From CAG-791 sp002394525 (GTDB taxonomy: Bacteria; Bacillota; Clostridia; Lachnospirales; Lachnospiraceae), in contig CAMNFJ010000016.1 in NCBI GenBank assembly GCA_946536955.1, forward strand, positions 1 through 27,772: a stretch of DNA of 27,772 bases, given 5' to 3'. The notes under the pieces are model-generated. The model was not told the DNA's origin. It did not search any database and was given only the letters and a program-made list of their open reading frames with translations. The position numbers and the translations under genes were made by a program. This document shows, piece after piece, positions 24,454 to 27,772 of the stretch; positions within the stretch are counted from its first letter, which is position 1; each line of letters begins with the position of its first letter.

Positions 24454-27156
24454 TCAGAGGCTTTTATATCTTCTGCGGCAAAGAGAATCAGCGGACAGGG
24501 CCAGGGCGGTCAGAAGGGACAGGACGGCGGCGGGCATGAGCCCGGCCGGGAGGTAGCTGAAGCGGATCTCATGGGTCCCCTCAGGCACAAAGACCGCCGT
24601 CAGGCCGAAGTCCGCCCGCACAAGCTCCGCCGGCTTTCCGTCCACCGTGGCCGAAAAGCCCCGGTCCCAGGGGACGGAAAAGAGGACCAGGTTGTCCTTT
24701 TCCAGCTGCGCGGTCGCGTGAAAGCCGTTTTTGTCAAAGGCGAAATCCCTGCAGGCGGAGGCTGCCCTCTCGTCGCAGAGCCGGCCAAATTCCAGGTAGG
24801 ACATGGTCCCCGGATCGGTGTCGGTGTCCTCGGTCAGGAGGTCTCCGTACCGGTCCGCGGCCTCTTCGGAGAGGATCAGGTTTTTGACCAGGACCCTGTC
24901 CGAGACGGGGCCGTTCTCCAGCAGGTCGTAGTTTTCCTCTGTCATATAGCTGTCAAAGCTGATCCCCATGGGGATATAGTTTTCCGTCTCATAGACATTG
25001 TAGCCGTTCTCATTGTTGTTGAGGGAATAGCCCTCGATCCCGCCCTGGTCCGAGTAGCTGTTGTCGGACCTGACCAGGTCGTTTTCCAGGTAGTAGCGGA
25101 CCGACATCAGGGCCCTTGCCCCGATCCTCTCGAAGGGAAGGGTGGACTCCACCGTGCGGATCATGCCGATCCCGCGGTACCAGCGGAAAATGGACGGATG
25201 CACCGTGGATTCAAAGCAGTGCATGGTGGGAATGCCCCAGACCATCTCGTAGTTTGTGGAGGTGCTGTCGGTCTCCACGCGGGAGAAGGGGGAGGGGACA
25301 TTTTTGTCGATCCCCTCTGCGGCAGCCTCCTGCTCCGGCTCCTCATTCTCCCCCAGCACCGGCCTCTGGGTCAGCATCTGCAGCTTCCACTTTTCAAAGC
25401 CGCTGTAGGAGATCAGGGAGCTCCCGTTGCTGACCACCGCCGAGGTGGAAATAATGCAGCAGACAAGGGTCAGGGCCAGGCAGAGGGTTCCTAGCTGCAG
25501 CAGGCCTCGGAGCCTGCTCCCGGTTTCCGGGGCATCTGCGGACACAGGCTCCTCCCCAGGCCCTGTAGAAGGTTCACCGCTGACTGCGGCCTCTGCGGGC
25601 ACAGGCTCCTCCGGAAGCTCAACTGAAGTCCCTCCGGCAGCCACGGCCTCTGCAGGCATGGGTTCTTCCTCCGGAAGCTCCACGGCAGCCACACCGGCAG
25701 CCGCGGCCTCTGCTTTTCCAGAGCCGCCTGCCGGGACTGCGGCAGTCCGCACCGAGAAGAGCCCGCCGTATCTGTGCTTGAGAAAGGCGATGACACAGAG
25801 GACGGCCGCGCCGATCAGGGTCGCCCGGATCTGGGCGGGCAGGAGCCTCCTGTTTTCACAGACAGAGGTAAAGGACCAGGTCCCGTCCTCATAGACCGGC
25901 AGAAAGCACATGAGGATAAAGAGGACGGTGAAGGCATTGGAGATCAGGGTCCCCCTGACAAAGGCTGTGCTCTCTTCCTCCTCCAGGACCTCAGCCGTCA
26001 TGCAGGCGCACAGGAGGACCGGCATATAGAACCACCTGGTATAAAAGTCCTCGTTGAAGGCGGAAAAGGAGGCGTTCAGGACCGGGACCATGGCCATGAC
26101 GGCCAGCAAGGCCAGCAGGTTCCTGGTCCAGCTCCTCTTTCGCAGCATCCAGTAGGCAATGACACCGGCCATGGCAAAGCAGGGCAGGTAGAAGGCCAGG
26201 GATCCGTTGCGGATATTTTCGCTGGAAAAGAGGGTCCCCCTGGCGATCAGGTCCGGCACGACAAAGAGGGTCCTGATGATGGCGAGCGGGGTCGTGGAAT
26301 CCGGATAGGCCACCAGGTCATAGCCGCTCAGGAACTCCGACACGCGGGAATTGCCCATCAGGCCTCCGACAGACTGGACCAGGAAAAATGCGGCCAGCAT
26401 CAGGCCGGCCGCTCCGCCGGCCAGGATCCCGAGGACCTCTCTGCATGCGCAGAGGATCCCCTCCCCGCGGACCAGCCTGATCCCTCTCCTGACCAGGTAA
26501 TACAGGGCCAGAAAGACGACCTGGCCAAAGAAAAAATAGTAGTTGATCACAGACATGAGGGCCGTCATCAGGATGAAGCCGTACCGGCCCCGCCCGCCCG
26601 GACGCCTTTCCACAAAGCGGTCGAAGGTCAGCAGATACAGGGGGAAGAAGGCCGTCACGTCATGGAAGTGCTGAAAGACGATGTTGCAGGCCTGAAAGCC
26701 TGAAAAGGCATAGAGGAAGGCCCCGATGGCAGCGGCCCCGCCGGTTTTGGTCCGGGTCCGGATCCAGGCATAGGCCGTCGCTGAGGCCGTCCCGTATTTG
26801 AGGGCCATGATAAAGGGCATCATATAGGGCAGCCAGGACTCCGGAAAGGGGATCGTCAGCCAGAAAAAAGGACTCCCCCACAGATAAAAGGAGAAAGTCC
26901 CCGCCATGTTGCCTCCCAGGTCCACCAGCGGGTTCCAGAAAAAACGTCCCTGCCGCACCGCCCGGTGGGCAAAGATCAAAAAAGGCACCTGCTGAACATT
27001 GTAATCGCCGTAATAAAAGAAGAGTCCCCCGTGGTCAATTAAAAAAGGAAGGACTGCGAGCAGATAGGTCAGCATCCCTCCCGTAAAAACCGCCAGCAAC
27101 GCCAGCGGCGCAAGCGGTACTGGTCTTTTTTTCTTTTTGTCGTATGCAGATTTCAT
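24454..27156 (-). CDS. YfhO family multi-spanning membrane protein
   Basis: A protein of about 900 residues. The N-terminal half (to about residue 460) has around eleven membrane helices, with the family-typical FYYGDYNVQQVPF and FFWNPLVDLGGNM near the first external loop and SGFQACNIVFQHFHDVTAFFPLYLL near 155. After a stalk-like Pro/Glu/Ala repeat (about 472-545) come one further helix, a large extracellular domain, and a C-terminal helix ending in RRRYKSL. YfhO proteins are GT-C-like enzymes implicated in sugar transfer to cell-wall polymers; the exact acceptor here is unknown. Start: AAGGA lies 4 bases before the ATG at 27156; ATGs at 27159 and 27168 are alternatives. It is followed by the ACT operon promoter and faces no terminator. 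Confidence 0.87.
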   Translation of the reverse strand: MKSAYDKKKKRPVPLAPLALLAVFTGGMLTYLLAVLPFLIDHGGLFFYYGDYNVQQVPFLIFAHRAVRQGRFFWNPLVDLGGNMAGTFSFYLWGSPFFWLTIPFPESWLPYMMPFIMALKYGTASATAYAWIRTRTKTGGAAAIGAFLYAFSGFQACNIVFQHFHDVTAFFPLYLLTFDRFVERRPGGRGRYGFILMTALMSVINYYFFFGQVVFLALYYLVRRGIRLVRGEGILCACREVLGILAGGAAGLMLAAFFLVQSVGGLMGNSRVSEFLSGYDLVAYPDSTTPLAIIRTLFVVPDLIARGTLFSSENIRNGSLAFYLPCFAMAGVIAYWMLRKRSWTRNLLALLAVMAMVPVLNASFSAFNEDFYTRWFYMPVLLCACMTAEVLEEEESTAFVRGTLISNAFTVLFILMCFLPVYEDGTWSFTSVCENRRLLPAQIRATLIGAAVLCVIAFLKHRYGGLFSVRTAAVPAGGSGKAEAAAAGVAAVELPEEEPMPAEAVAAGGTSVELPEEPVPAEAAVSGEPSTGPGEEPVSADAPETGSRLRGLLQLGTLCLALTLVCCIISTSAVVSNGSSLISYSGFEKWKLQMLTQRPVLGENEEPEQEAAAEGIDKNVPSPFSRVETDSTSTNYEMVWGIPTMHCFESTVHPSIFRWYRGIGMIRTVESTLPFERIGARALMSVRYYLENDLVRSDNSYSDQGGIEGYSLNNNENGYNVYETENYIPMGISFDSYMTEENYDLLENGPVSDRVLVKNLILSEEAADRYGDLLTEDTDTDPGTMSYLEFGRLCDERAASACRDFAFDKNGFHATAQLEKDNLVLFSVPWDRGFSATVDGKPAELVRADFGLTAVFVPEGTHEIRFSYLPAGLMPAAVLSLLTALALSADSLCRRRYKSL
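25520..25740. repeat. Imperfect ~60-bp repeats encoding the YfhO linker
   Basis: The region encodes three degenerate blocks of about 20 residues, of the type VELPEEPVPAEA, joined by Ala/Gly-rich spacers. They form a disordered insert between the membrane part and the extracellular part of the YfhO protein. I do not recall such an insert as a standard feature of the family. Confidence 0.6.
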
Positions 27157-27215
27157 CATATCCTTCATATGGATGCCGCAGCTTTTATCCCGAAGAGACC
27201 GCGGACAAATAACTG

Positions 27216-27253
27216 CCGCAGAGATCCGCACGGTCTGTACAGGATCTCTGCGG
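27216..27253 (-). terminator. 12-bp hairpin downstream of the YerC-type gene
   Basis: A perfect 12-bp stem CCGCAGAGATCC/GGATCTCTGCGG with a 14-base loop lies 13 bp after the stop of the YerC-type gene. The minus-strand tract after it (CAGTTATTTGTCC) is only weakly U-rich, so termination may be partial, with read-through into the YfhO gene. Confidence 0.45.
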
Positions 27254-27265
27254 GCAGCTCAAAGG

Positions 27266-27580
27266 TCATTTTTCTCCCTCAACGGCCTCCTGGTAGGACT
27301 TCATCCTCCCGAAGACCATCTCGTAGCCATCATTCCCGTAATTTAAGGAGCGGTTTACCCTGCTGATCGTGGCAGTGGAAGCGCCGGTCTTTTCCGCGAT
27401 CTTGAGATAGGTGTCCTTGCGCTTGAGCATGGAAGCCACTTCAAATCTCTGAGACAGTGACAGAAGTTCATTCACAGTACACAGGTCTTCAAAAAAGATA
27501 AAGCACTCTTCCTCGTTCTCAAGTGTCAGCACTGCTTCAAATAGATGTCTGACTGCATCTGTCCGAATCTTATTATTCAT
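27266..27580 (-). CDS. YerC/YecD family TrpR-like regulator
   Basis: A small 104-residue protein with the TrpR-like fold. The helical N-terminal part (VRHLFEAVLTLENEEECFIFFEDLCTVNELLSLSQRFEVASML) is followed by a helix-turn-helix at about residues 57-80 (TYLKIAEKTGASTATISRVNRSL), the sequence that typifies the YerC/YecD group. Members are predicted DNA-binding proteins; the effector and targets are not established. The ATG at 27580 follows a GGGGGT ribosome site; the in-frame ATG at 27592 overlaps that site and is less likely. It is about 100 bp upstream of the YfhO gene on the same strand. Tryptophan sensing should not be assumed from the name. Confidence 0.92.
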   Translation of the reverse strand: MNNKIRTDAVRHLFEAVLTLENEEECFIFFEDLCTVNELLSLSQRFEVASMLKRKDTYLKIAEKTGASTATISRVNRSLNYGNDGYEMVFGRMKSYQEAVEGEK

Positions 27581-27642
27581 GGATACCCCCATTTATTAAG
27601 GCTGCAGTAATGGAATCTCTCAGCCAGTTATTAGTTTGTTTA

Positions 27643-27671
27643 ATATTAACATTTTACAACTGTGAAGTAAA
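27643..27671 (-). promoter_or_regulatory. Weak promoter candidate for the YerC-type gene
   Basis: On the minus strand TTTACT (27666-27671) and TAATAT (27643-27648) are 17 bp apart, within an AT-rich stretch 60-90 bp before the start. The -35 is a poor match. The remaining bases to the window end hold a 10-bp palindrome AAGTTAACTT but no gene. Confidence 0.35.
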
Positions 27672-27772
27672 GAAGTAACCCACTGATCATGCAAAAAGTA
27701 TCGTACAAACAGTGGACTCCTGAAGTGAAAAGTTAACTTCCAGTCCCCCGGGGTCGATCTGGATTTTTGTCT

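Overview
The window looks like part of a GC-rich Clostridia chromosome, most likely Lachnospiraceae or a close relative. The evidence is the core gene set (clostridial-type GlnRS, YerC/YecD TrpR-like regulator, PheB-type ACT protein, DegV, HydE, giant acyl-CoA dehydratase activase), strong AGGAGG-type ribosome sites, and anaerobe-specific radical-SAM and activase genes. No rRNA, tRNA, CRISPR array, phage gene or intact transposase was seen.

Left part (1-7,550, all minus strand): DUF362 protein, dapF, a SAM methyltransferase, hisC, hydE, a PASTA-like lipoprotein with an S/T/E/K repeat tail, and a DegV protein. These read right to left with gaps of about 75-200 bp, and the gaps hold short-repeat arrays and a perfect 29-bp inverted repeat of REP type. 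Middle part (7,570-17,016): a 1,544-residue activase-like protein, then an AT-richer four-gene operon. Transcription order in that operon is ABC ATPase, ABC-2 permease, and two tandem paralogous membrane-anchored proteins carrying a carboxypeptidase-regulatory-like domain and a C-type-lectin-like domain. It has a near-consensus promoter at one end and a clean intrinsic terminator at the other. This middle segment lies between two directly oriented copies of a 154/199-bp hairpin-rich element with GTAAC ends and 8-bp flanking repeats, which I interpret as a MITE probably mobilised by an IS66-type transposase.

Right part (17,069-27,592): an orphan trpB and a TetR regulator on the plus strand, ending in a bidirectional terminator. 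Then, on the minus strand, an aspartate-family cluster (ACT protein, homoserine dehydrogenase, aspartate kinase) followed by glnS, a large YfhO-type membrane protein, and a YerC/YecD regulator. The 3' end of trpB has been tandemly duplicated (66-bp period) and runs straight into a REP pair.

Best candidates for something new: (1) the ABC exporter plus paired C-type-lectin operon, where one lectin keeps canonical QPD/WND calcium-sugar motifs and its sister has QPN/WSD with a long Ala/Glu/Pro stalk; (2) the MITE family with exchangeable internal hairpins, bracketing about 9 kb; (3) the REP-linked duplication at the trpB 3' end; (4) the 15-18-bp TGTAAAAA array in front of dapF. Annotation is by reading alone; no database search was possible.
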